From Mycoplana rhizolycopersici (GTDB lineage: Bacteria > Pseudomonadota > Alphaproteobacteria > Rhizobiales > Rhizobiaceae), in the NCBI RefSeq assembly GCF_013378445.1, contig NZ_JABXYK010000002.1:1-64000 (forward strand): a stretch of 64,000 bases of DNA. The letters are read 5' to 3'. The position numbers and the translations under genes were made by a program. Positions 50,228 to 59,180 of this stretch are shown piece after piece. The notes below the pieces were generated by a model. It ran no database searches and had not been told where the DNA came from. It saw nothing but the letters and a program-made list of their open reading frames with translations. Every line of letters begins with the position of its first letter. The stretch's first letter is position 1.

Positions 50228-52942
50228 TTATGACACCAATTCCTTGAATGTCGCATTGTCTGCGAGATCCGTATGTTTGCCGTCTCCGACGAGCCTGCCC
50301 TTGTCGAAGATCAACACGCGGTCGAAAAGATCGGTCAGCGAGGTGTTCGTCAGCACCCAGATCACCGCGGCGTTCCTGTTCTCCCCGTCGCGTACGAGCG
50401 TCAGCACGTTGCGGCAGATCTGTTCCTGGCTTCTGGAATCGAGCGCCGGCAGCGGCCGGTTGAAGACGTAGTAGTCGGAGCGGCGCAGCAGCGCGCGGGC
50501 CAGGTTCAGCTTCTGGCGCTGCACCTGCGTCAGGCGGCGGCCGCCGGAGCCGACGTTGAACTCCAGCCCGATCGACAGCACCTCGTCGTAGATGCCGGGC
50601 TCGCTGAGGAGCGCGATCACCATCGCGCGGACGCGTTCCGGACCGTCGGCCTGGCGATGGCTGACGCGGCCGAACAGGACGTTGTCCATGATGCTGGCCG
50701 ACGCCATGTAGCTGTGCGGATCGTAGCGGTCGATTGCGCCCTTCAGGCCATCCGGCAGGTTTTCGTGGAACTGCAGCCGCACGTCGACGATCTTCGCCAT
50801 CAGTTCCTCGGTCAGAAGACCGAAGCGGTGCCGGGGCTCGATATAGGCGAAGCTCAGGCGGATGATCTTGTGCTTGTCGTCGTCCGTGGTCTCGGAGAAA
50901 TCCTTGCCCTTCAGCTTCTGCAGGAGCTGCTGGTACATCGGAATGTCGTCCGGCGTCATGAAGGTCAGCTGCTGGAAGAAGGGGTGGTCCGGCGGCAGCC
51001 CGGCGAACAGTTCGACGGCGTTTTCGGCAATCTCGTAACCCATCTGATAGAGCATCCGGTCGAGGCCGTTGCGTCCGACCACCTCGCGGAAATAGGCGTT
51101 GCGGCCGATCGCGCGGCCCACCAATTCCTCGCCGATCGCCGTGCCGAACAGCAGGTTCTCGCCCACCGTCGCCTCGATGTTGTAGCGGTCGGGCTCGAAG
51201 GGAACGACGAGGTTGCTGAGGTTCGCCTTGTCGAGTTCGTCGCGGAGGGTGTGGCGCAGGCCGACGATATGCTGGGTCAGCGCCTCGTTGAGCGCCGGCT
51301 CGACGGTGGAGCGTAGCGCCAGCTCCATGATGTCCTTGGTCAGGTAGACGCAGTCGAGAACGGAGGAGACGGACTGGAAGAGGTCGTCCGGGCCGGTGGC
51401 GCCGGCGCCCCGGTAATCGATCCAGTCGCTGTGCACGTCGTAGTCAGGATTGCCGGCCATCCGCGCCTCGTCCTTCTCCCAGGCGCGGAAGTTGAGGTGG
51501 GCGTCGTCGTAGACGGGGTCGCGCAGCGGGGCGTGCTTCAGCCCGTAGAGCAGGTTGTCGCGCAGCGTGCCGTAGAAATAGTAGGCGTCCGAGGAGACGT
51601 AGGTGATACGGCGCCCGCTCACGGACTCCGGCAGGTCGTAGAGGTCCCGGTCTCCGACCGATATCCGCCCCGATTCCGGCCACACGGTGCGGCCAATGGC
51701 CTCGGCAAGGGCATCGCCGCCCGCCGCTGCACCGCCGATGATCGCGACGATTTCGTTCGGTGCGAACTGGACGGACACATGTTCCAGCGTGCGCGCGCCG
51801 CTGTCGTCGGCCATCGTCAGGTTGACGGCGGCAAGTGTTCCGGCCAGCGCCGCGGTCTCCTCGACCGACACCTTCTGGATGGATGGGTCGACCATGTTGT
51901 CGACCTTGAACTGCTCGACCACCTGATTGTATTTCACCTGCACGTCCTGCCGCGCCTGATCCCAGTCGATCAGTTCCTTCAGCGGGCCGGGCAGATCCTT
52001 GTAGGCGGCGATGACGGCGACGAGCTGGCCGATGTCCAGCCGGCCCTGCAACGCCAGGTAGCCGCCGATCAGGTAGAACAGGAAGGGCGTGACGGAGGCC
52101 AGGAAGTTGTTGATGAACTTGACCAGGAATTTCCACTGGTAGAGGTCGTAGCGGATCTTGAAGATCCGCCCGAGCCTAGAGGCCACGTCGGCGCGCTCGA
52201 AATTGGTGGTGTCATAAGCGTGGATCGTGCCGATGCCCTCGACGATCTCGCTGACGCGCCCGGCAAGTTCGCGCGCCGTCAGCTGGCGTTCGCGGCCGAG
52301 CACGAGGAGGCGGCGGCGCATGCGCGGGATCAGCACCGCCTGCACGGCGACGATGACGCCGGCGATCATGCCGAGCCAGACGTTCTGCACGAAGATGAAG
52401 AACAGGGCCGTGGCCGCCTGCCCACCGAGCAGGGCAGGTGCGACGAAGGCGTCGCCGGTGAAGCCGCCCATCGGCTCCACCTCGTCCTTGATCATGCTGG
52501 CGATCTCGGCGCCCTTCACCCGCTTGAACTGCGAGGGCGGGAAGCGCAGCACCCGATCCACGAGCTCGAAGCGGATGCGGCGCAGAAGCCTCTCGCCAAG
52601 GCGGCCCTTGTAGGTGTTGATGTAGAGCTTGAACATGCCGTTGACGACAACGAGCGCCAAAAAGACCATGCTGAGCGCGATCAGCATCTCCAGCCGGTTC
52701 AGCTCGAGGCCGGGGAAGAAGACGACGTTGCCGACAAAGGGCAGGGCAAACTCGATGCGCATGAACATCTGGCGCGCCGCTTCGCCCTCGAACCCCTGGC
52801 CCTGGATCGGGCCGTTGACGATCTGCTTGGGCAGGTCGAAGGAGAGGAAGTAGGGGATCATCGACAGCGCGACGATCACCAGGATCCACAGCTGCTGCTT
52901 GCGCGTATGCGTCCAGATGTAATGGGTTAGGCCTTTTTCCAT
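50228..52942 (-). CDS. ABC exporter-like membrane protein with degenerate nucleotide-binding domain
   Basis: A 904-residue protein. Residues 1-330 are an ABC-exporter membrane domain (six helices; SQFKRVKGAEIASMIKDEVE matches the coupling region). The nucleotide-binding region (about 370-900) keeps only traces of ABC motifs: Walker A is GGAAAGGDAL (403-412) without its Lys; the signature is LTQVQ (804-808) in RRLTQVQRQKLNLARALL; Walker B is YYVFNRPLPALD with Asn828-Arg829 in place of Asp-Glu; the switch His is Asn866. A roughly 330-residue insert separates Walker A from the signature and repeats a DN-L-L-Y/F-G element three times. ATP hydrolysis by this domain looks impossible. Neighbours: a cNMP-binding protein and glycosyltransferases. 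Confidence 0.85.
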   Translation of the reverse strand: MEKGLTHYIWTHTRKQQLWILVIVALSMIPYFLSFDLPKQIVNGPIQGQGFEGEAARQMFMRIEFALPFVGNVVFFPGLELNRLEMLIALSMVFLALVVVNGMFKLYINTYKGRLGERLLRRIRFELVDRVLRFPPSQFKRVKGAEIASMIKDEVEPMGGFTGDAFVAPALLGGQAATALFFIFVQNVWLGMIAGVIVAVQAVLIPRMRRRLLVLGRERQLTARELAGRVSEIVEGIGTIHAYDTTNFERADVASRLGRIFKIRYDLYQWKFLVKFINNFLASVTPFLFYLIGGYLALQGRLDIGQLVAVIAAYKDLPGPLKELIDWDQARQDVQVKYNQVVEQFKVDNMVDPSIQKVSVEETAALAGTLAAVNLTMADDSGARTLEHVSVQFAPNEIVAIIGGAAAGGDALAEAIGRTVWPESGRISVGDRDLYDLPESVSGRRITYVSSDAYYFYGTLRDNLLYGLKHAPLRDPVYDDAHLNFRAWEKDEARMAGNPDYDVHSDWIDYRGAGATGPDDLFQSVSSVLDCVYLTKDIMELALRSTVEPALNEALTQHIVGLRHTLRDELDKANLSNLVVPFEPDRYNIEATVGENLLFGTAIGEELVGRAIGRNAYFREVVGRNGLDRMLYQMGYEIAENAVELFAGLPPDHPFFQQLTFMTPDDIPMYQQLLQKLKGKDFSETTDDDKHKIIRLSFAYIEPRHRFGLLTEELMAKIVDVRLQFHENLPDGLKGAIDRYDPHSYMASASIMDNVLFGRVSHRQADGPERVRAMVIALLSEPGIYDEVLSIGLEFNVGSGGRRLTQVQRQKLNLARALLRRSDYYVFNRPLPALDSRSQEQICRNVLTLVRDGENRNAAVIWVLTNTSLTDLFDRVLIFDKGRLVGDGKHTDLADNATFKELVS

Positions 52943-53286
52943 CTATCGTTCAATCCATGCAGGAAAAGACGAACGGGCCACGTGTCGACCGTCGTCGCAG
53001 GCAGCAGCAACCGTCAGGCGGGACGGTGGCGCCATCGTTTGTATGCCCGGCGATATAGGCATGGCTTGCGCTCCCCGAAAGACCGACCGTGTCACTAATC
53101 CCCAATCGCAATCCGCTCGATACAAACCGACACATTAAACGGCTGTGCCGCTTTCCGCGAACTTCGCCGTCGCGGGAAGCCCTGGACACCAGATCACAGT
53201 GAAAAGCGTTTTTGCATTGATTGCAAGGCTCTACAGGCTGCACGTCCCTGCCTTGCACCGCTTCGCGGATGCGCGCAGCGCCCTGC
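52943..53286. other. Gap between the ABC-like gene and the glycosyltransferase operon
   Basis: 344 bases between genes on the same strand. No supported ORF and no strong hairpin. The part near 53060-53145 presumably carries the promoter of the ABC-like gene, since its own ribosome site is weak and the previous gene's stop is far upstream. Confidence 0.35.
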
Positions 53287-54477
53287 TCAGCGCTTGCCGG
53301 TCTCGGCGGCAAGCGTGCCGGGCGGGGTGCCGGAGGCGAGGCGGCGCAGGATGGCGGCCGTCGCTTGCGCACCGTTCAGGTCCAGCGGCGGTATCGGAGA
53401 GGCAGGACTGTCCAGTGCTTCTCGGATCGCCCGGGCGAGGGCGGCAGCCGACAGGCCGCTTTCGGGCAACGTCCTTGCAAGTCCCAGCCGCTCCAGGCGT
53501 AGCGCGCGTGCGGTCTGCTCGGTCTCGCCGCCGGCGGTGAACGGCACGAACACGGCGCGGCATCCTGCCCGCAGGATATCGCAGACGGTGTTGTAGCCCG
53601 ATTGCGAGACCGACAGTCGCGCGGCGGTGAGAAGGCTGGGGAAATCCGTCCGGAAGCGCTCGATGGTGACATTGGCGGGCGCGGCCGCGACCGTCGCCTC
53701 GAAGGCCGGCTGCGGCAGGTTCGGTCCGGCGATCACCAGCCAGCGCAGCGCCGGCTCGAGCATGCGCGCAGCCGCGATCGCCGCCTCGTTCAGCGACGCG
53801 CCGACAGCGCCTCCGCCAGCCGACACGACGATGTCGAAGCGTTCGGAGGCGGGTTCCGGCGGCGATGCGGCGACGAGGCCGGTGTAGATCACCTTGCCGG
53901 CGATCCGGCCGGCAAGCGGAAAACTGTCGTCGATCCGGGCAAACCGGGGGTCGCCGTGGGCGAGCACGGCGTCGAAGCGCTCGTTGACCAGCGCGACGCT
54001 CTCCTCGTCGCGGCCGGGCTTGCTGCGCTCCTGCAGGATGTCGCGCAGCGACGACAACACGAGCGGCCTTTCGGCCATCGCCGCGATCTCGTCCAGAAGC
54101 GGGATCAGCTCGAAGCGCACCTGCCGGCGCCCGAACGGAAAGGCCTCGATGATGACGATGTCAGGGCATGCCTGCCGGAAAGCGGCAAGCAGCAGCTCCC
54201 GCCGCTTCGCCTTGAACGCCTCGTCGACGGGATTGCCGTAGAGGTCGCAAAGCCCCGAAAATCCGGCGTCGCCCGCGACCACCGGCGGCAGCTCGACATG
54301 GCGGATGCCATCGCCCGGAAAGCCCTTTACCGGTGTCCCGCCCGTCACCATCGTCACCTCGAAGCCGTCCTCGGCAAGCGCGTGCGAGATGCGGCTGGCG
54401 CGGGCCAGATGGCCGATGCCGAGCAGGTGCTGGACATAGAAGAAGACGCGCAGCGCGGACGGGTTGGCTGCGCGCAT
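53287..54477 (-). CDS. MurG-like predicted glycosyltransferase (COG4671 type)
   Basis: A 396-residue GT-B protein. The N-terminal glycine-rich motif reads YVQHLLGIGHLARASRISHA; the C-terminal donor-binding part has DIVVSAGGGAVGASLNEAAI, VSQSGYNTVCDILRAGCRAV and PFTAGGETEQTARALRLERL, the MurG/GT28-like pattern. It is paralogous to the product of 55728-56936. Probably cytoplasmic or membrane-associated. Its ATG shares one base with the stop of the GT4 gene upstream (TGATG). Last gene of a three-glycosyltransferase operon. Confidence 0.8.
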   Translation of the reverse strand: MRAANPSALRVFFYVQHLLGIGHLARASRISHALAEDGFEVTMVTGGTPVKGFPGDGIRHVELPPVVAGDAGFSGLCDLYGNPVDEAFKAKRRELLLAAFRQACPDIVIIEAFPFGRRQVRFELIPLLDEIAAMAERPLVLSSLRDILQERSKPGRDEESVALVNERFDAVLAHGDPRFARIDDSFPLAGRIAGKVIYTGLVAASPPEPASERFDIVVSAGGGAVGASLNEAAIAAARMLEPALRWLVIAGPNLPQPAFEATVAAAPANVTIERFRTDFPSLLTAARLSVSQSGYNTVCDILRAGCRAVFVPFTAGGETEQTARALRLERLGLARTLPESGLSAAALARAIREALDSPASPIPPLDLNGAQATAAILRRLASGTPPGTLAAETGKR

Positions 54478-55721
54478 CAGGCGGCCTGCCATTCGGTCTC
54501 GAACAGGTCCTTCAACTGTCGGATGCTGACGTGGTGGTCGAATTCGCTCCTGACGCGGCGTTCCGCCGCATCGCCAAGCCGCTTTCGCAGGCCCGGATCG
54601 CGGATCAGCCTTTCCAGCGCCTTGGCAAGCGCTGCCGGGTCTTCGGGCGGGATCACAAGGCCGTTCTCGCCGTCCTGCAACAGCTCGGGAATACCGGAAA
54701 TGTTCGTCGAGACGCAGACGAGTCGCTGGCTGGAAGCCTCGACCAGGACGTTGGGCAGGCCGTCGCGGTCTCCATCGGCGGTGATGCGGCAGGCCAGCGC
54801 GAAAAGGTCGGACCTGCGATAATGTTCGAGCACGTCCTGCTGGTCGAGCGCGCCGTGCCAGGTGATGCGATCGGCGATGCCGAGCTTCAAGGCCAGCGCC
54901 TTCAGCGCCACGAGGTTGGCGCCGCCGCCGATATGGACGAAGCGCCACGACAGTTCGGCCGGCAGCAGGGTCAGCGCCCTCAAGAGGATGTCGTAGCCCT
55001 TCTTGTCGACGGCGCGGCCGACGCTGACGATCGTCGCCGGATTGCCCGGATCAGAACCGTCGCGCAGCGAATGCGTTCCCGCAAACGGCGCGAAGCGGTC
55101 GAGGTCCAGCCCGTGATAGCTGAGGTGGACGTGCCTTTTGCCGTTGGCCAGGATCCTGAGCCGGTCGAAACCGGGCTGGTTGCAGGTCACCGTCCAGCGC
55201 GTCTCCGAGAGCTTGCCGGCTAGTTCCCAGTCCGGCGAGGTCCAGATGTCCTTGGCGTGCGCCGAGCAGGTCCAGGGGATGCCGTTCATCAGGCTCGTAT
55301 AGCGGGCGACGGAGGCGGGCGTGTGGATGAAATGGGCATGCAGCCAGTCTGCCCCCTCTGGCCATTCGGCGCAGAGCACCGCAGCCTGCCCGAAGCGGCG
55401 CACGCGGTTCGGCGTCGGATCGCGGCGCAGGTCCTTGAGGAAGGCACGGACGGCGGTCCAGAAGCCGGGCAGCTTCCGGCTCGTTGCGATGCCGCGCAGC
55501 ACGCGCAGCGGCTCCTGATATAGGTACTCCGGCAGGTAGTGCACCGGCGCCTTGATCTCGTCGTGGATCGGGTGGCGCTTGGCGTCGGTCGGGTGGCGCA
55601 TGGAGATCAGAGTCAGATCGAATCCCGCACGCTCCAGTCCGAGCAGTTCCTGGGCGATGAACGTCTCCGAAAGGCGCGGATACCCTTTCAGGATCACGAC
55701 GATTTTCTTCTGCGATTTCAA
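54477..55721 (-). CDS. Glycosyltransferase family 4 (WcaL-like)
   Basis: A 414-residue GT-B glycosyltransferase: KKIVVILKGYPRLSETFIAQ at the start is typical of exopolysaccharide GT4 enzymes that begin with LKGYPRLSETF, IVSVGRAVDKKGYDILLRAL starts the donor domain, and DRDGLPNVLVEASSQRLVCV carries the E-x7-E-like site followed by ISGIPELLQDGENGLVIPPE. The start is TTG at 55721, six bases after the stop of the upstream MurG-like gene, with GAG upstream; no ATG gives a full-length product. Middle gene of the operon. Confidence 0.82.
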   Translation of the reverse strand: MKSQKKIVVILKGYPRLSETFIAQELLGLERAGFDLTLISMRHPTDAKRHPIHDEIKAPVHYLPEYLYQEPLRVLRGIATSRKLPGFWTAVRAFLKDLRRDPTPNRVRRFGQAAVLCAEWPEGADWLHAHFIHTPASVARYTSLMNGIPWTCSAHAKDIWTSPDWELAGKLSETRWTVTCNQPGFDRLRILANGKRHVHLSYHGLDLDRFAPFAGTHSLRDGSDPGNPATIVSVGRAVDKKGYDILLRALTLLPAELSWRFVHIGGGANLVALKALALKLGIADRITWHGALDQQDVLEHYRRSDLFALACRITADGDRDGLPNVLVEASSQRLVCVSTNISGIPELLQDGENGLVIPPEDPAALAKALERLIRDPGLRKRLGDAAERRVRSEFDHHVSIRQLKDLFETEWQAA

Positions 55722-55727
55722 GTTTTC

Positions 55728-56936
55728 TCAGCCTTTTACGACGGTGAGCTGCGTGCGCGCGCGGTCGTCCAGCAGATCGCCGACGATCTGGGAGATGTTG
55801 CGCAACCCTTCCAGCCGCAGCGACTGCGACGTCTGCGACGGCGGCGCACGGTGCATCAGTTCCTTCAGCGCCTGCGACAGCACTTGCGGATGGCAGGAAT
55901 CTTCCGAGGACAGCATCTGCACCAGCCCGAGTTCGGCGGCGCGGCTTGCCCGGATCAGCTGTTCCTCGCGCGGATTGACGCGCGGCACGATCAGGGCCGG
56001 CTTGTCGAAAGAGAGGATCTCGCAATAGGTGTTGTATCCGCCCATCGCCACGACCGCCCTGGCGTCGGCGATCAGCTCCTCCATGCGGTTGTCGAACTCG
56101 ATCACTTCCACGTAGGGGATCTTCGCACCCTTCTTCAGGAGCTTCTGACGCTGCTCGCCCGGCATGTAGGGCCCAAGCACGATCAGCGCCTTGTGCGTCA
56201 GTTCCGGGTCTTCCTTGTAGGCGTGCAGCACGTCATGGATCAGCGACGCACCGTCGCCGCCGCCGCCCGTGGTCACGAGAATGTAGTCGCCCCTCGGCCG
56301 ATGCTCCGGCGCCGGTTCCTGCGAGACGCTGCGCTGCAGGAAACCGACGAAGTCCATGCGGGCGCGCACCTGTGGCGGCACGTCGAGGCCGGCGAGCGGA
56401 TCGTAGAACTCCGGCGGCCCGTAGACCCAGATCCGGTCGTAGTACCGGCCGATCTTGCGCATGACGTCGTTGCGCTTCCACTCGGCGTCGAGCAGGTGCG
56501 GCGCATCCATGACGTCACGCAGGCCGAGCACCAGCGTCGTGCCGCTGGCCTTCAGGTAGGCGAGGGTGTCCTCGACCTCGCCGCGCAGTCCCATCGGCTC
56601 CTTGTCGACGAGGAAGATGTCCGGCTGGAAGCTTTCGGCGGTGTGGCGGATGATCGCCTGCCGCATCTTCAGCGTTTCCTGCAGGTCGATGTGCTGCTCC
56701 ATCGAGGTGTATTCGCCGTTGCGCAGCTTGATGACGCTCGGGATCTTCACGAAATCGACGCGCGCGCGATAGTCAAACGCGCCGGCGATCGGGGATCCGG
56801 AGATGATGAGGATGTTGAGGCCGCGGAATTCTTCCACCAGCGAATGCGCGATCGCGCGACAACGCCGGAGGTGGCCAAGACCGAACGTGTCATGGCTGTA
56901 CATCAGAATTCGGGCGTCTTCCAGACGTCGCGTCAT
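55728..56936 (-). CDS. MurG-like predicted glycosyltransferase (COG4671 type)
   Basis: A 402-residue paralogue of the 53287-54477 product. Motifs: LMYSHDTFGLGHLRRCRAIA at the N-terminus; IFLVDKEPMGLRGEVEDTLA; the donor domain with YILVTTGGGGDGASLIHDVL and AVVAMGGYNTYCEILSFDKP, then RVNPREEQLIRASRAAELGL. First gene of the operon MurG-like / GT4 / MurG-like. The D-x-F-G-L-G-H-x-R start is diagnostic of the group, which is common in Rhizobiales and little characterised. Confidence 0.82.
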   Translation of the reverse strand: MTRRLEDARILMYSHDTFGLGHLRRCRAIAHSLVEEFRGLNILIISGSPIAGAFDYRARVDFVKIPSVIKLRNGEYTSMEQHIDLQETLKMRQAIIRHTAESFQPDIFLVDKEPMGLRGEVEDTLAYLKASGTTLVLGLRDVMDAPHLLDAEWKRNDVMRKIGRYYDRIWVYGPPEFYDPLAGLDVPPQVRARMDFVGFLQRSVSQEPAPEHRPRGDYILVTTGGGGDGASLIHDVLHAYKEDPELTHKALIVLGPYMPGEQRQKLLKKGAKIPYVEVIEFDNRMEELIADARAVVAMGGYNTYCEILSFDKPALIVPRVNPREEQLIRASRAAELGLVQMLSSEDSCHPQVLSQALKELMHRAPPSQTSQSLRLEGLRNISQIVGDLLDDRARTQLTVVKG

Positions 56937-57006
56937 CGCACTTGGCTCTTCGTACGGGTCAAACGACCGAATTCTCCAGATAGCTTATGCATCGCATATT
57001 TTCGCG

Positions 57007-58182
57007 TTACTTGTAAGGGTCGGCGGCGTCGCGCAAGCCGTCACCCAGGAAATTGAACGCCAGGATGACAAGTATGACGGGTATCATCGGATACAAGAGC
57101 CAGGGATAAAAAGCGATCACGCTGACGCTTCGCGCTTCCGTCAATAGGATCCCCCAGCTCGTGATCGGCGGCCGCAGGCCCAGCCCCAGGAAGCTCAGCG
57201 CAGTCTCGCCGAGAATCATGCCGGGTATGGTGATCGTGGCGGACGCGATCAGGTGCGACATGAAGCCCGGCACGAGATGGCGCCCGATGATGCGGCTGCT
57301 CCTGGCTCCCATCAGCTGTGCCGCCAGCACATAGTCTTCCTCGCGCAGTGCCAGAAGCTTCGAGCGAACGGCACGCGCAAGTCCGGTCCAGTCGAGCAGG
57401 CCGAGAATGACTGTGATGCCGAGATAGACAAGAATGGGACTCCAGCTCACGGGCATGATCGCCGCAAGCGCCATCCACAGCGGGATGCTGGGAATTGATT
57501 GCAGGACCTCGATGATGCGCTGCACAACGAGGTCGATGACGCCGCCGTGATAACCGGCAAAGCCGCCGATGACAATGCCGAGCGTGAAACTCACCGCGAT
57601 GCCGATCAGGCCGATCGTCAGCGAGATCCGCGCGCCGTAGATGATGCGCGAAAGCACGTCGCGGCCGAGGCGGTCGGTGCCGAGCGCGAAGAACTCGCCG
57701 TCCTTGGCCGGGCAGACGAGATGGGTGCTGGCCTCCCAAATCCCCCAGAATTTGTAGGGGTCGCCCGAGCAGAAGAAGCGCAGCCGCTGCACGTCGCTTT
57801 TGTCGTCGGCATAGACGCGCCTGAGCGTGTCCATGTCCAGCGTCATCGTCCGGCCGTAGACGAACGGACCGACGAGCTGTCCCTCGTGGAACAGGCGCAC
57901 GCGCTGCGGCGGCGCATGGATGAAGTCCATGTTGCGGGTATGCAGATTGTAGGGTGCCAGGAACTCCGCGACGACGATCATCAGGTAGAGCGCCAGCAGG
58001 AAGATGCCGGAGGCAAGCGCGATCCTGTGCTTCTTGAACTTCCACCACATCAACCGCAGCTGCGAGGCCTGGAAGATCTTCGCCTGTCCCGCCGTCATCG
58101 CTTCGACGGAATAGGGGTCGAATGGGGCGGTGGAGACGTAGTGGCTGAGCGGCGCGCCGGACGGGGGAAGCGATGCGGTCAT
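57007..58182 (-). CDS. Opp/Dpp-type ABC transporter permease (OppC-like)
   Basis: A 391-residue permease of the oligopeptide/oligosaccharide family, longer than typical OppC (about 300). The N-terminal cytoplasmic tail is followed by a first helix (IALASGIFLLALYLMIVVAE), a long periplasmic insertion (about 80-165, with CSGDPYKFWGIWEASTHLVC), then HALGTDRLGRDVL-type sequence (FFALGTDRLGRDVLSRIIYG) and five helices. The EAA coupling loop reads REEDYVLAAQLMGARSSRII. GGGAG precedes ATG 58182, which overlaps the OppB-like stop by four bases. Last gene of the operon. Confidence 0.88.
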   Translation of the reverse strand: MTASLPPSGAPLSHYVSTAPFDPYSVEAMTAGQAKIFQASQLRLMWWKFKKHRIALASGIFLLALYLMIVVAEFLAPYNLHTRNMDFIHAPPQRVRLFHEGQLVGPFVYGRTMTLDMDTLRRVYADDKSDVQRLRFFCSGDPYKFWGIWEASTHLVCPAKDGEFFALGTDRLGRDVLSRIIYGARISLTIGLIGIAVSFTLGIVIGGFAGYHGGVIDLVVQRIIEVLQSIPSIPLWMALAAIMPVSWSPILVYLGITVILGLLDWTGLARAVRSKLLALREEDYVLAAQLMGARSSRIIGRHLVPGFMSHLIASATITIPGMILGETALSFLGLGLRPPITSWGILLTEARSVSVIAFYPWLLYPMIPVILVILAFNFLGDGLRDAADPYK

Positions 58183-59177
58183 TTCGTGCTCCCGCCCTGG
58201 AGTCTGATGCGCGGATCAAGCAGGGCGAGCGCGATATCGGAGACCAGCACGCCGATGACGGTGAGGAAGGCGAGGAACATCAAGAACGAGCCCGCCAGAT
58301 ACATGTCCTGGCTCTGCAGCGCCTTGATCAGCATCGGCCCGGTCGTTTCCAGCGACAGCACGATCGCGGTGATTTCGGCGCCGGAGATGATCTGCGGCAG
58401 GATCGAGCCGATGTCGGAGATGAAGAAGTTGAGCGACATGCGCAGTGGATATTTCACCAGCGCCCGGAACGGACCCATGCCCTTGGCGCGCGCGGTGACG
58501 ACATACTGCTTCTGCAATTCGTCGAGAAGGTTTGCGCGCAGGCGGCGCACCATGCCGGCCGTTCCGGCCGTGCCGATGATGATGACCGGGATCCACAGGT
58601 GCTCCAGGATCGACATGGCCTTGTCCCAGCTCATCGGCTCGTTCAGGTACTTCTGGTCCATCAGGTGGCCGATCGAGGTGCCGAACCAGATGTTGGCGAA
58701 GTACATGAGAATCAGCGCGAGAATGAAGTTCGGCACCGCGAGCCCGAGCAGGCCGAGGAAGGTCAGGCCGTAATCGCCCCAGCTGTACTGGTGGGTGGCC
58801 GAGTAGATGCCGATCGGAAAGGCGATGATCCAGGTGACGAGGATGGTGACGAAGGAGACGAGCACCGTCAGCCACAGCCGGTCGCCCACCACGTCGGACA
58901 CCGGCAGCTGGTATTCGAAGGAATAGCCGAAATCGCCGTGCAGCATGCCGCCAACCCATTGGATGTAGCGGATCGGCGCCGGCTGGTCGAAGCCGTAGCG
59001 TTCGCGCAGCGCCTCGATCTCCTCCATGTCCGCCGCTTCGCCCATGGCGCGCAGTTCGGAGATGTAGCTCTCGAAATAGTCGCCGGGCGGCAGCTCGATG
59101 ATGGTGAAGACGAGCATGGAGATCAGGAGCAGCGTCGGCACCATGACGGCGATGCGCCAGAGGATATATCGCAGCAT
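58179..59177 (-). CDS. Opp/Dpp-type ABC transporter permease (OppB-like)
   Basis: A 332-residue six-helix permease: MLRYILWRIAVMVPTLLLIS at the start, LRERYGFDQPAPIRYIQWVG (the family's periplasmic region), GDFGYSFEYQLPVSDVVGDR, and the EAA loop KQYVVTARAKGMGPFRALVK. ATG 59177 follows GGGAG; a TTG one codon earlier is also in frame. It begins right after the binding-protein stop. Confidence 0.88.
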   Translation of the reverse strand: MLRYILWRIAVMVPTLLLISMLVFTIIELPPGDYFESYISELRAMGEAADMEEIEALRERYGFDQPAPIRYIQWVGGMLHGDFGYSFEYQLPVSDVVGDRLWLTVLVSFVTILVTWIIAFPIGIYSATHQYSWGDYGLTFLGLLGLAVPNFILALILMYFANIWFGTSIGHLMDQKYLNEPMSWDKAMSILEHLWIPVIIIGTAGTAGMVRRLRANLLDELQKQYVVTARAKGMGPFRALVKYPLRMSLNFFISDIGSILPQIISGAEITAIVLSLETTGPMLIKALQSQDMYLAGSFLMFLAFLTVIGVLVSDIALALLDPRIRLQGGSTK

Positions 59178-59180
59178 CAA

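Noticed and set aside
51431-52930. 499-codon plus-strand frame opposite the ABC-like gene
   Set aside because: Antisense of a clear membrane protein; no ribosome site and no known domain.
53287-56936. The two MurG-like genes as a duplicated murG for peptidoglycan synthesis
   Set aside because: They belong to the predicted-glycosyltransferase group with the FGLGHLRR start, lie beside an exopolysaccharide-type GT4, and are not in a division/cell-wall gene cluster.
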